From JACVRW01 sp963814095 (GTDB lineage Bacteria > Actinomycetota > Thermoleophilia > Solirubrobacterales > Thermoleophilaceae): DNA of 64,000 nt. Each line of letters starts with the position of its first letter. Position 1 is the first letter of the stretch. Below are positions 37,151 through 46,209 of the stretch, piece by piece. The position numbers were made by a program, and so were the translations under genes. The notes beneath the pieces are model-generated. The model worked only from the letters and a program-made list of their open reading frames with translations, was not told the origin of the DNA and did no database searches. The stretch is from positions 186,001-250,000 of the forward strand of contig CAWFBT010000014.1 in the NCBI GenBank assembly GCA_963814095.1, given 5' to 3'.

Positions 37151-38706
37151 CCGGGCACGGATACCTCGGCCGCGGCGTCGGGCTGGACCGCCTGCCGGGG
37201 CTGCTCGGCCGGCTTCGGCTCGATCGTGAACAGCGCGACCAGCACGCCGACGGCCGCCACGCCCGCCGCCAGCCACATGCCCGTCGAGAGCGCGTGGATG
37301 AAGGCGTTGTGCGCCGCCTCGGCGGCCTGGGGGGTGAGGCCTCCGAGGCTGCCCGAGCCGAGGTTTTCGACGATGTGCTCGCGCGCCGCCGCGCCCACGC
37401 CCGTGCCGGAGAGGCTGCTCTCCAGGTCGTTGCGCGCCAGGTGCTGGAACAGCGCGCCGATCACGGCGACGCCAAAGGTGCCGCCGACCATCCGGCTCAT
37501 CGACAGGATCCCGGAGGCCACACCCGCCTTGTCCGGGCTGACGGCGTTCATCGCCGCGGTCGACATCGGCGACATCACGAGCGCCATGCCGATGCCCAGC
37601 AGAATGAAGGCCGGCAGCAGCAGCTCGTAGCCGGTGTTGACGTCGATGCGGGTCTGCAGGAACAGCGACAGCGTCGCGAGCGACAGCCCGGCGACCATCA
37701 GCGGGCGTGGCCCAACCCGGTCGGTGAGCCGCCCTGCGAGCGGCGCGATCAGCACGATCATCAGCGTCGAGGGCAGGAAGCGAACGCCGGCCTCGACCGC
37801 CGAGTAGCCGAGGATGTTCTGCATGTAGAGCGCTATGAAGAAGAAGGTCGCGAGCATCGAGAAGGTGACGATGAAGGCGACGACGTTCGAGCCCAGGAAC
37901 GTCTTCGAGCGGAAGAAGTTGAAGTCGACCATCGGCTCGCGCACGCGCGGCTCGAGTAGAACGAAGCCGACGAACGAGACGACCGCCAGGGAGAACAGGG
38001 CGATGATCTCGGGCGAGCCCCAGCCCCACGAGTTGCCCTCGACGAGCGCCAGCACGAGCGCCGTCAGCGCGACCGAGAGGGCCACGATGCCGGGGAAGTC
38101 GACTCGGTGCTCGGTGGTCTCGTCACGCGACTCGTGAGTCGCGAACAGGGTCACCGCCACGGCGCCGACGGCGACCGGCAGGTTGAGGAAGAAGATCGCG
38201 CGCCAGGACACGTACTCCGCGAGCGCGCCGCCGACGACCGGCCCGATCGCCAGCGCGAGCGCCGAGACGCCCGCCCAGGTCCCGATCGCCTTGCCGCGCT
38301 CTGCGGGCGGGAAGGCGTTTGTGATGATCGAGAGGGTGGCCGGCATCATGAAGGCAGCGCCGACGCCCTGAACCGCCCGGCCCGCCACGAGCCAGCCCTC
38401 GCCGGGCGACAGCCCGATCGCGGCGCTCGAGACGGCGAACACGATCACGCCAAACAGGAACATCCGGCGCCGGCCGAAGATGTCGCCGAGGCGACCACCC
38501 GTCACCAGCAGCACCGCGAAGGTGAGCGTGTAGGCGTTGACGGTCCACTCGAGGCCCGACAGCGTGGCTCCGAGGTCCTCCTGGATCGAGGGGAGCGCCA
38601 CGTTCACGACCGTGTTGTCGAGCATGATCATGAACAGCGCGAAACACATCGCCGCCAGCGTCCACCAGCGGCGGTTGTCGTCGTTCAGGCGAATACGGTC
38701 AGTCAT
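37147..38706 (-). CDS. MFS drug:H+ antiporter, DHA2 (EmrB/QacA) family
   Basis: 519 residues with about 14 hydrophobic helices. MFS motifs include MLDNTVVNVALPSIQEDLG (motif D1), LVTGGRLGDIFGRRRMFLFG (motif A), and GVGAAFMMPATLSIITNAFP (motif B). VSALALAIGPVVGGALAEYV follows (motif C, antiporter type). Such pumps export hydrophobic cations and antibiotics. It is translationally coupled to the upstream MarR regulator (ATGA), the usual regulator-pump unit. Confidence 0.95.
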   Translation of the reverse strand: MTDRIRLNDDNRRWWTLAAMCFALFMIMLDNTVVNVALPSIQEDLGATLSGLEWTVNAYTLTFAVLLVTGGRLGDIFGRRRMFLFGVIVFAVSSAAIGLSPGEGWLVAGRAVQGVGAAFMMPATLSIITNAFPPAERGKAIGTWAGVSALALAIGPVVGGALAEYVSWRAIFFLNLPVAVGAVAVTLFATHESRDETTEHRVDFPGIVALSVALTALVLALVEGNSWGWGSPEIIALFSLAVVSFVGFVLLEPRVREPMVDFNFFRSKTFLGSNVVAFIVTFSMLATFFFIALYMQNILGYSAVEAGVRFLPSTLMIVLIAPLAGRLTDRVGPRPLMVAGLSLATLSLFLQTRIDVNTGYELLLPAFILLGIGMALVMSPMSTAAMNAVSPDKAGVASGILSMSRMVGGTFGVAVIGALFQHLARNDLESSLSGTGVGAAAREHIVENLGSGSLGGLTPQAAEAAHNAFIHALSTGMWLAAGVAAVGVLVALFTIEPKPAEQPRQAVQPDAAAEVSVPG

Positions 38707-39209
38707 TGGTGAGGTCTCCTGATCACGGGAGCCAGCGCGTCGGCGAGCGCCCGCTGTTGTTCTGGATCGAGATCCGCCACGAAGCCGCGGATCCCGGCAA
38801 GTCTCAGTGCAGTCAGGCGCTCGTAGGTCGAGCGCCCGCGCCCGGTGGCCGTGACGAGCTTGGAGCGCCGGTCGCGCGGATCCTCCTCGCGCTTGACCAG
38901 GCCGCGTCGCACCAGCCCGTCGACGGAACGGCTGATCGCGGGGAGGGAGAGACCGATCGTCTCCGATACGGCGCCGAGCGACATGGGCTCGTCAGCCTCG
39001 GCAAGGGCCCGGAGGGCCTTGACCTGCGTGATCGAGACGTCAGCCTCCTCGATCGCTGCGAACAGGTCCCGCTGCCCGGCGGTGAACAGCTGATTGACGA
39101 AGTCGAGCAGGTCGCGTGCGAGCGCCTGCGTGAGCTCCTCGGTGGCGGGCGGGACCAGGTCCGGCTTCTTGATGGAAGATGCTTGCACGCAAACAAGTAT
39201 TGCAAGCAA
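38703..39209 (-). CDS. MarR-family transcriptional regulator
   Basis: Winged-helix regulator of about 162-168 residues: ADVSITQVKALRALAEADEP, SLGAVSETIGLSLPAISRSV (recognition helix), GLVRRGLVKREEDPRDRRSK (wing with DxRD motif), and dimerising terminal helices. The start is TTG 39209 or GTG 39188; neither has a clear ribosome-binding site, so the message may be leaderless. A perfect 8-bp inverted repeat covers this start, and binding there should repress both this gene and the coupled MFS pump. Confidence 0.93.
   Translation of the reverse strand: MLAILVCVQASSIKKPDLVPPATEELTQALARDLLDFVNQLFTAGQRDLFAAIEEADVSITQVKALRALAEADEPMSLGAVSETIGLSLPAISRSVDGLVRRGLVKREEDPRDRRSKLVTATGRGRSTYERLTALRLAGIRGFVADLDPEQQRALADALAPVIRRPHQ
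39180..39208. promoter_or_regulatory. MarR operator candidate
   Basis: TGCTTGCA (39180-39187) and TGCAAGCA (39201-39208) are perfect inverted arms 21 bases apart (start to start), two DNA turns, as in many MarR operators. The repeat overlaps the start region of the marR-type gene and faces the divergent GST-like gene. Confidence 0.7.
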
Positions 39210-39284
39210 GCAGTGATTCGTCTACAGAAAGCTTTCGACGGCGAGGTGCATCACCGCCACGCGCGCCGCCGTAGGATCCGCGCC

Positions 39285-40022
39285 ATGACGGCGACCCTGT
39301 TCGGTGTGCCCGCGTCGCATCCAACGCTTGCGGCTGAGCTGATGCTGCGCCGCAAGGGGATCGCGTACCGGCGCATAGATCTCGCTGCGGGCCTCCATCG
39401 CGGGATCCTGCGCGCGCTCGGCTACAAGGGCATCACCGTTCCGGCGCTGCGATTGAACGGCGCTCGCGTGCAGGGCACGATGCCGATCGCGCTCGCACTC
39501 GACGCGCTCGCCCCCGATGCGCCCCTGCTACCCGCGGACGCCGATCGCCGCGCCGCCGTCGAGGCCGCCGAGTCGTGGGGCGACGAGGTGCTCCAGCCGG
39601 TCCCGCGGAGGATCATCTGGGCGTCGCTGAAGAAGGACCACTCCACGATCGCCAGCTACCTCGAGGGCTCCCGGACCGGCATGCCGATGCCGGTCGCGCG
39701 CCGCGCCGCACTGCCGGTCATTCCGCTGGCGGCCCACATCAACAAGGCCACCGAGGACAACGTGCGCCGCGACCTCGCCGCTCTCCCGGGGCTGATCGAG
39801 CACGTGGACGGGCTGATCGCCGAGGGGACGCTCGGCGGGCCCGAGCGCAACGTCGCCGACTACCAGATCGCCACCAGCGTCAGCCTGCTGCTCACGATGG
39901 ACGACCTGCGTCCCTACATCGAGGGGCATCCCGCCGAGAAGCACGCGCGCGGAGTCGTGGAGCGCCAGCCAGGACGGCTGCCGCCCGCTCTGCCGGCCGA
40001 TTGGCTCCCGCCGCGCGGCTGA
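39285..40022 (+). CDS. Glutathione S-transferase-like protein
   Basis: A 245-residue protein with a thioredoxin-like N-terminus (ATLFGVPASHPTLAAELMLR, GITVPALRLNGARVQGTMPI) and an all-helical C-terminus. The TVPAL cis-proline segment is the GST glutathione-site signature. Because actinobacteria mostly lack glutathione, the natural thiol may be mycothiol or another; that is inference. It is divergent from the MarR gene and shares its operator, so it may belong to the same stress response. Confidence 0.78.
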   Translation: MTATLFGVPASHPTLAAELMLRRKGIAYRRIDLAAGLHRGILRALGYKGITVPALRLNGARVQGTMPIALALDALAPDAPLLPADADRRAAVEAAESWGDEVLQPVPRRIIWASLKKDHSTIASYLEGSRTGMPMPVARRAALPVIPLAAHINKATEDNVRRDLAALPGLIEHVDGLIAEGTLGGPERNVADYQIATSVSLLLTMDDLRPYIEGHPAEKHARGVVERQPGRLPPALPADWLPPRG

Positions 40023-40070
40023 TCTCGCCCATTCCGTCAGGTCGCACCCCTACCGTGCGACCACAGAGAA

Positions 40071-41353
40071 ATGGAAGCTGCAACCCCCCTCAGAGCGCCC
40101 CACGTCCGGGTTGTGGGCGACCGCGTGGTCGTCGACGGCCTCGTCGTGGACGACGAATGCGCGGTTCGGCTCGTCTCGGAGCGCGAGCAGAACGGCGAGG
40201 ACGCCGTCAAGCTGGTCCGCGACGCGGTCGAGATCGGCGCACGCGTCCTCGACCGGGAGCAGGCGGGTGCGAACGCCGAGTTCGTCAAGACCGAGTTCGA
40301 GCGCGCCGCAACGCAGCTCAACGGCGAGTTCACCGACAGGGCGCGCCAGGTCGCGGAGTTCCTCGGCGAGCGCGTCGATCGCGTGTTCGGGGCTGAGAAC
40401 GGCCAGCTCGCCAAGGAGCTCGAGAAGCACTTCTCGGACGGCTCCTCCGCGTCCGTGCAGAACCGCGTACGCGAGCTCGTCAACGAGACGCTCGCGCGCT
40501 CGCGCGAAGACCTGATCCGGCAGTTCTCGGCCGCCGACGGGAACAACCCGCTCGCCGACTTCAAGGCCGGCACGATCCGCGTCCTCAAGGCCGCCGAGGA
40601 GCGCCAGCACGAGAGCCAGCAGGCGCTGATGCGCCAGATGGCCGAGCTCGAGAAGCAGCTGCAGGCGCTGCGGCTCGAGAAGGAGAAGCTCGAGGAGGTC
40701 GAGGCCGAGCGCGAGCGGGGCTCCGCCAAGGGGCGCACCTTCGAGGAGCACGTCGCCGAGGCGATCGACCGGGTCGCGCTGTCGCAGGGCGACGTCGCGC
40801 AGGCGGTCGGCGACTTCGTCGGAGGCCACCGGCAAGATCGGCGACGTGGTCGTCGCGATCGACGCCGCCCACGGCCCGGCGCGCGGCCGGCTCGTGATCG
40901 AGGCGAAGGACAGCCGCCTTTCGCAGCCGCGCGCGATGAAGGAGCTGAACGACGCGCTCGCCGAGCGCAGCGCCGACTTCGCCCTGCTCGTGGTCCCCAC
41001 GGAGGCCGAGCTGCCCGCGAAGGTCGAGCCGCTGCGCGAGTACAACGGCGACAAGATCGTCGTCGCTCTCGATCCCGAGACCGGGACACTGCCGCTCGAG
41101 CTGGCCTACCGGCTCGCCCGTGCGCGCGTGCTGATGAAGCGCTCGGACGCGGACGGCGTCGACGCGGACGCGCTGCGCGCCGGCGATCGAGCGGGCGCTC
41201 GCCACCCTGGGCGAGGAGCGCAAGGTCAAGCAGCAGCTCACCGGGGCCAAGACGGGCATCGACAAGGCCTACGAGCTCGTCGAGTCGATGGCGGCTCAGG
41301 TGCGTGCCGAACTGGACGAGATCGACGTCGCTGGTGCGCGCCGGCTGCGATGA
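40071..41353 (+). CDS. Coiled-coil protein with PD-(D/E)XK nuclease-like domain
   Basis: The first 220 residues are helical with a long coiled coil (SQQALMRQMAELEKQLQALR and neighbours). The rest has a PD-(D/E)XK layout: KGRTFEEHVAEAI (Glu helix), ATGKIGDVVVAID (Asp), LVIEAKDSRLSQPRAMKELN (E-x-K) and ADFALLVVPTEAELPA. Similar coiled-coil/nuclease architecture occurs in RmuC and DUF2130 proteins. Frame changes lie near 40825 and 41183, each repaired by removing one base. The stop is at 41353, but a Pro/Ala-rich tail to 41444 is readable in another frame and might belong if one more base is extra. Neighbours give no context. Confidence 0.7.
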
Positions 41354-41454
41354 GGACGGGGGCGAGGCCCCGCCGCGCCTGCCGGCCGCCACGTCGCCAC
41401 CCGCGCCGGCGCCGGAGCCGCCGGCCGACCAGCTGGCGCTCTAGGCGCCGTTCG

Positions 41455-41877
41455 TCAGGGCAGCATCAGGTCGTTGTTCGACGCCGGTCGCTCGGCGCCG
41501 ATGTCGAGCATGGCCGGCTCGATCTCCCGGCGAACCGCGGTAGGGGAGCCCGCCCGCACCTCGTAGCTGCCCGGAGCCAGCGTGCGCTGGATCGTCGCCG
41601 TGTCGCCGGGCTGGATCGGGCCCTCTCGCGTCACGAGCGTCTCGCCCTCGAGCGTGACCGTCCGTACCCGCTGCGTCTGGTTCGAGATCGTGATCACGAT
41701 CGGGCCGGCGCCGACCCGGGCGGGGGAGACGGTCACGCGGTCGCTCTGAATCACGCCGCTCAGCCCGACCGGGACCGGCGGACGCGGATCGTTCTTGAAG
41801 TCCTCGTCGCCGCAGCCCGCCACGAGGGCGGCGGAGATCGCGACCCCCAGCAGCGCTCCTACCCTCCTCGACCCCAC
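41455..41877 (-). CDS. Small lipoprotein of unknown function
   Basis: GTG 41877 gives 140 residues with a lipobox (RRVGALLGVAISAALVAGC). The mature part is a single beta-rich domain, with GVIQSDRVTVSPARVGAGPI, VITISNQTQRVRTVTLEGE, and TLAPGSYEVRAGSPTAVRR. That order (strand, TISNQT, GPIQPGDTA, LAPGSYEV) resembles cupredoxin-like or plastocyanin-like folds, but I see no clear copper ligands. It lies 10 bases after the acyltransferase stop on the same strand. Confidence 0.7.
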   Translation of the reverse strand: MGSRRVGALLGVAISAALVAGCGDEDFKNDPRPPVPVGLSGVIQSDRVTVSPARVGAGPIVITISNQTQRVRTVTLEGETLVTREGPIQPGDTATIQRTLAPGSYEVRAGSPTAVRREIEPAMLDIGAERPASNNDLMLP

Positions 41878-41887
41878 GCGGGAGAAC

Positions 41888-42844
41888 CTACCCGAACCAG
41901 ACCGACCCGCGCGCCAGCAGAAGGTCGTCGAGCTCCTCCTGAATCCGCGTGCGAATCCGCTCCGAGAGCCGCTGCACGAGTGCAACGTCATCGGCGTCCT
42001 CGGGCCCGTAGCGCGACATGTCGACGGGCTCGAGGAAGCGGATCTTGAACTTCGCCGGCAGATACATCAGGGCGGCCGCGAGCCCGAAATGGGGGAAGGC
42101 GTGGTTGACCGGGAAGTAGATCAGCCCGGTCAGGCGCTGCAGCAGCGGCACGTGGGCGAAGATCGGCATCGCCTCCTCGCCGCCGATCAGCGCCACCGGC
42201 ACGATCGGGACGCCCGCGCGCATGGCGGTGCGGACGAAGCCGCCGCGCCCGAAGCGGCGCAGCCGATAGCGCTGCCAGTAGAGCTTGCGGCTCGCCTTCT
42301 GGCCCTCGGGGAAGACGAGCGCGAGCCGCTGCTCGTCGCACAGCAGGCGCTGCGCGTTGGCCGGATGGGCGGCGACGAGACCCATCTTGCTCGTCAGCAT
42401 CGACACGCCCGGATAGCCCTTGAACCAGTGTTCGCCGAGCATGTAGACGGGCCGCGGAGCGGGGTGCTCGAGCTTGATTGCCTGGATGATCATCGGCGCG
42501 TCCGGCGGCAGCGCGCCCGAGTGGTTCGAGACGATCAGCGCCCCGCCCTCGGCGGGCACGTTCTCGATCCCCTCGACCTCCACGCGGAACCAGTGGCGGT
42601 AGTAGAAGTCGAGCAGCGGCTCGACGAGGTCGAAGACGCGCTGCGAGCGGCCCCAGTCGTCCACCTCCCGGCCCGGCTCGGCGGCGGGTACGAGGCGGCG
42701 CAGCTCGCGCAGGTCGAGGCCCGGCTCGTCGACCGGCTCCGGCGTGCGCGGCATGTCCAGCACGCTGCCGCGCGGGTCGTAGCCGAGCAGCGGGCTCTCG
42801 CGGCTCAGGCCGCTTCGGCTCGTGGGCGTGCGGCGCTCAGCCAC
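41888..42844 (-). CDS. 1-acyl-sn-glycerol-3-phosphate acyltransferase-like (LPLAT)
   Basis: A 318-residue phospholipid acyltransferase. The catalytic motif is NHSGALPPDAP (NHx4D type) and the substrate motif is LVFPEGQKASRK; IVPVALIGGEEAMPIF fits motif IV. The N-terminus (ERRTPTSRSGLSRESPLLG) is charged and unlike a signal. It would acylate a lysophospholipid or another lipid. The start overlaps the YgfZ-like gene stop by 8 bases. Confidence 0.85.
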   Translation of the reverse strand: MAERRTPTSRSGLSRESPLLGYDPRGSVLDMPRTPEPVDEPGLDLRELRRLVPAAEPGREVDDWGRSQRVFDLVEPLLDFYYRHWFRVEVEGIENVPAEGGALIVSNHSGALPPDAPMIIQAIKLEHPAPRPVYMLGEHWFKGYPGVSMLTSKMGLVAAHPANAQRLLCDEQRLALVFPEGQKASRKLYWQRYRLRRFGRGGFVRTAMRAGVPIVPVALIGGEEAMPIFAHVPLLQRLTGLIYFPVNHAFPHFGLAAALMYLPAKFKIRFLEPVDMSRYGPEDADDVALVQRLSERIRTRIQEELDDLLLARGSVWFG

Positions 42845-43772
42845 GTGTGAACGGTAACCCGACCAGCTCCGCGGTCGCTCCGTTCACGCTCACACTGGCG
42901 CCCGGCTCGGCTTCGCGGCGGACGAGCGCGAGCGCGATCGGCCCGAACCGCGGCGAGACACAGGTCGACGCGACGCGGCCGACGACCTTGTCGCCGAGCA
43001 GGATGTCGGTGCCGCGCTCGACGGGCTCGGGCAGCCGCAGCCCGCGCAGGTGGCGATTGGGACGGCCCTTGTAGTGCAGCCGCGCGACGGTCTCCTGGCC
43101 GACGTAGCAGCCCTTGGTGAAGCTGACCGCGCGCTCGTTGATGCCGGCCTCCTGGGGCATCGTCTCGGCGTCCATGTCGTAGCCGAGCCGCGGCCGGCCG
43201 TTCTCGATGCGCACGCATTCGGCGACCTCCTGGGAGATCGCCGGCACGCCCAGGTCGAGGCCGGGCTCGCCGATGACGTCGACGCCGAGATCGGTCGACA
43301 CGTAGAGGCCGTGCTCGCCATGGACGAACGAGTGCTCCTCCTCGGGCGGCTCCACGTCGAGCGCCGCGCGGGCGCCGGGGCCGAGCAGCGAGACGAGCGC
43401 GCGCGTCGTTGTGAGGTCCTCGTGCTGGACGTCGCGTCCGAGCGAGTAGGTCTCGAGCAGGTGGCGCAGCACCGCGTGGCCGATCGCCTCGGTGTCGAGG
43501 AAGAACCAGTCGGCGGAAGCGCCCGGCTCGGCCGGGTGCGCACCGATGTCCTTCCCGCGCAGGACGCGCAGGTCCGTGCGCAGCTTGCCCTTCACGTTCA
43601 GGATCGTCGCGTAACAGCCCGTGCCGGGCTCGAGCGCCTCGACGTCGTTCGAGACCTGGCCCTGCAGGAAGTCGGCCGCCTCCGAGCCGCGCACGAGGAA
43701 CTTGGCGCGGTCTGAGCGGTCGGCGGCGCCGGCCGCCTCGGTCACGAGCTCGTATTCGCTTGTCGCGATCAC
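42837..43772 (-). CDS. ygfZ: YgfZ/GcvT-like folate-binding protein
   Basis: A 311-residue tetrahydrofolate-binding protein with the signature KGCYVGQETVARLHYKGRPN, preceded by RIENGRPRLGYDMDAETMPQ. YgfZ supports assembly or repair of iron-sulphur enzymes. The N-terminus FLVRGSEAADFLQGQVSNDV matches the same family. It overlaps the acyltransferase gene and is divergent from the multicopper oxidase with a 54-base spacer containing a metal-regulator palindrome, so its expression may be metal-responsive too; that is inference. Confidence 0.9.
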   Translation of the reverse strand: MIATSEYELVTEAAGAADRSDRAKFLVRGSEAADFLQGQVSNDVEALEPGTGCYATILNVKGKLRTDLRVLRGKDIGAHPAEPGASADWFFLDTEAIGHAVLRHLLETYSLGRDVQHEDLTTTRALVSLLGPGARAALDVEPPEEEHSFVHGEHGLYVSTDLGVDVIGEPGLDLGVPAISQEVAECVRIENGRPRLGYDMDAETMPQEAGINERAVSFTKGCYVGQETVARLHYKGRPNRHLRGLRLPEPVERGTDILLGDKVVGRVASTCVSPRFGPIALALVRREAEPGASVSVNGATAELVGLPFTRG

Positions 43773-43786
43773 GAATCCAGTGTACT

Positions 43787-43802
43787 TTTAGGCGCGTCTA
43801 AA
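43787..43802. promoter_or_regulatory. DtxR/MntR-type operator candidate
   Basis: TTTAGGCGCGTCTAAA is a 16-bp near-perfect palindrome resembling DtxR/IdeR/MntR boxes (TTAGG..CCTAA). It lies in the 54-base gap between the divergent YgfZ-like gene and the multicopper oxidase. The oxidase operon itself encodes a DtxR-family regulator. Confidence 0.6.
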
Positions 43803-43826
43803 CCTGCTCTGCATACTGGCCAAAGA

Positions 43827-44858
43827 GTGAAACCCGGATCAGCCAAATTCTCGCGGCGGAAACTGCTGGGCGGCGCAGCCGCCGCCGGCGCGACCATCCC
43901 GGTCCTGCATGAGCTCGTTCCGCACCAGGGCCTGCACAATGGAGACGCCGCGGCGTCCGAGCACCTGGCCCACCGCGAGAGCCACAGCCGGGCGTCGGGC
44001 CACATGGGGTCGCAGGGCAGCGTCGACCCGCGCGTCAACGGCTTCGACCCGCAGGAGATGCTGCGCGACTTCGACGAGGGGACGCTCATCGACGGCGTGC
44101 GCGAGTGGGAGATCGTGGCCCGCGAGAAGGAGATCGAGGTCGCGCCCGGCGTCAAGTACCTCGCCTGGACCTACAACGATCGCGTGCCCGGCCCGACGCT
44201 GCGCGCGCGCGAGGGCGAGCGCATGCGCGTGACCTTCGTGAACGGCGCGACGCACCCGCACACGATGCACTTCCACGGCATCCACCGGGACCTGATGGAC
44301 GGCGTGCCCGGCATCGGCGCCGGCAACGTCGAGCCGGGGGACCGAACCGTCTACGAGTTCGACGCCACGCCGTTCGGCGTGCACCTGTACCACTGCCACT
44401 CGACGCCGCTCGCGGAGCACATCGCGAAGGGGCTCTACGGCGCGATGATCATCGACCCCAAGCAGGGGCGCCCGCCCGCCGACGAGCTCGTGATGGTGAT
44501 GAACGGGTTCGACACGAACTTCGACCGCGCCAACGACGTCTACGCGGTCAACACCGTCGCCTTCGAGTACATGGAGCGCCCGGTCCAGGTGAGGCAGGGG
44601 GAGCTCGTCCGGATCTACCTCGTGAACGTGCTCGAGTACGACCTCCTCAACTCGTTCCACCTGCACGCGAACTTCTTCGACTACTACCCGACCGGCACGC
44701 GGCTCGAGCCGCGCGACTTCACCGACACGGTGATCCAGGGCCAGGGCGAGCGCGGCATCCTCGAAGTGCGCTTCCCGTACACCGGCAAGTACATGTTCCA
44801 CGCCCACGTGAGCGAGTTCGCGGAGCTCGGCTGGATGGGCTTCTTCGAGGTCAGCTGA
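43827..44858 (+). CDS. Two-domain multicopper oxidase, Tat-exported
   Basis: The 343-residue protein begins with a Tat signal (KFSRRKLLGGAAAAGATIPV). Copper motifs are HTMHFHGIHRD, VHLYHCHSTPLAEHI, NSFHLHANFFDYYPTG, and KYMFHAHVSEFAELGWMGFF, giving type 1, 2 and 3 sites as in two-domain laccase/nitrite-reductase-like proteins. It may oxidise metal ions (Mn, Fe or Cu) outside the cell. It is the first gene of the oxidase-ZIP-DtxR unit, and its last codons are part of a long inverted repeat. Confidence 0.92.
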   Translation: MKPGSAKFSRRKLLGGAAAAGATIPVLHELVPHQGLHNGDAAASEHLAHRESHSRASGHMGSQGSVDPRVNGFDPQEMLRDFDEGTLIDGVREWEIVAREKEIEVAPGVKYLAWTYNDRVPGPTLRAREGERMRVTFVNGATHPHTMHFHGIHRDLMDGVPGIGAGNVEPGDRTVYEFDATPFGVHLYHCHSTPLAEHIAKGLYGAMIIDPKQGRPPADELVMVMNGFDTNFDRANDVYAVNTVAFEYMERPVQVRQGELVRIYLVNVLEYDLLNSFHLHANFFDYYPTGTRLEPRDFTDTVIQGQGERGILEVRFPYTGKYMFHAHVSEFAELGWMGFFEVS

Positions 44859-44968
44859 TGGCGCGGGATACCCGCGCGTACCTGCGTCCTCGGACCTCGG
44901 CGTGCCCAGCACGCCTTCGGTCCTGCGTCCTTGGTCTGCTTGGTCCCCGCGCCACAGCTGACCTCGAA
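44844..44968 (+). repeat. Long inverted repeat across the oxidase stop codon
   Basis: Bases 44844-44867 (starting TTCGAGGTCAGCTG) and 44946-44968 are reverse complements except for one missing base, with about 78 bases between. Inside are two further hairpins: GCGCGGG-ata-CCCGCGC (44861-44877) and GGACC..GGCGTGC-cca-GCACGCC..GGTCC (44892-44923). The first inner hairpin competes with the outer arm for the same bases, so alternative folds are possible. Confidence 0.75.
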
Positions 44969-44992
44969 ATCGCGCCGGGTCGCGTCGAGCTG

Positions 44993-46209
44993 ATGGAAGC
45001 CGCGGCCGTCACGACCGAAGCGCCGGCCCACCTGGCTCGCCGGGCTCGCCCCGCTGCGTCGTGCTCGCGCTCGCGATCGGGCTGTTCGTCGCGCTCGACG
45101 CGCCCGGGCTCGACCGGATCGGGGTGCCGGAGGAGAACCTCGCGGTCGAACGGACCGTGCTCGCGCCCGGCGAGATCGAGCTGCACGTGCGCAACGACGG
45201 CGCCGATCCGGTCGAGGTCCGGCAGGTGATCGTCAACGACGGCTTTGCCGCCTTCACGCAGTCGACCGACGACATCGGCCGCCTCGGCGGTTCGACGATC
45301 GACGTGCAGTACCCGTGGATCGAGGGCCAGAACTACGAGGTGATCCTGCTCACGGCCACCGGGGCGACGATCACGCACGAGATCGAGGCCGCGGTGGAGA
45401 CGCCGGACGCCGACCTCGGCTTCTACGGCCTGATGGCGCTCATCGGGCTGTACGTCGGGGTGATCCCGGTGGCGATCGGGATGCTCTGGCTTCCCTGGGT
45501 GCGCGGCGTCGATGCGCGCTGGATGCGCTTCCTGCTCGCGTTCACGATCGGCCTGCTCGCCTTCCTCGGAATCGACGCGCTGCTCGAGGGCACCGAGCTC
45601 GCCAACAGCGGGCCGAGCTCGTTCGGCGGCGCGGCGCTCGTCTGGCTCGGCGCGGCTTCCGCCTACCTCGCGCTGGCCGCGGTGGACGGCTGGCTGAGGT
45701 CGCGGCGTGAGGGCCTCGAGGGGGAGGACGGGAGCGCAGCCGGCGGCGCACGAGCGTTCGGCTACCGCGCCGCGTTCCTCGTCGCGCTCGGCATCGGGCT
45801 GCACAACCTGGGGGAGGGCCTCGCGATCGGCTCGGCCTACGCGATCGGCTCGCTGGCGCTGGGCGCCGCGCTCGTCGTCGGCTTCGCCATCCACAACACC
45901 ACCGAGGGGCTCGCGATCGTCGCGCCCGTTGCGCGCGAGGGACGGCCCCGTCTCGACCGGCTGGTGCTGCTGGGCGTGCTCGCCGGGGCGCCCGCCGTGC
46001 TCGGCGCCTGGATCGGCGCTTCCGCCTTCCACCCGAGCCTCGCCGCGCTCATGTTCGGCATAGGCGCCGGCGCGATCGCCCAGGTGGTCGTGCAGATCGC
46101 GCCGCAGGTGCGCGACGAGAGCGGCCGCTTCCTGCATCCGCTGGCGAGCGCGGGCCTGCTTGCCGGACTGCTCGTGATGTACGTGACCGGCCTCCTGGTG
46201 TCCGTCTGA
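44993..46209 (+). CDS. ZIP-family metal transporter with periplasmic N-terminal region
   Basis: The conserved part (45061 on) has an N-terminal helix (LALAIGLFVALDAPG), a beta-rich outer domain (ENLAVERTVLAPGEIELHVR), and a ZIP core whose metal site is GLHNLGEGLAIGSAYAIGSL and FAIHNTTEGLAIVAPVA. It would take up Zn, Fe or Mn. The start is uncertain: ATG 44993 (EAAAVTTEAPA) is likely, with the frame repaired by removing two bases between 45020 and 45058. ATG 44858, overlapping the oxidase stop, would add 45 residues through the hairpin region. The stop overlaps the dtxR-type start by one base. Confidence 0.85.

Noticed and set aside
44858..44993. Start of the ZIP gene at ATG 44858, overlapping the oxidase stop
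   Set aside because: The 45 extra residues would be translated from the inverted-repeat hairpin and have no protein-like pattern; ATG 44993 is preferred, although coupling cannot be fully excluded.
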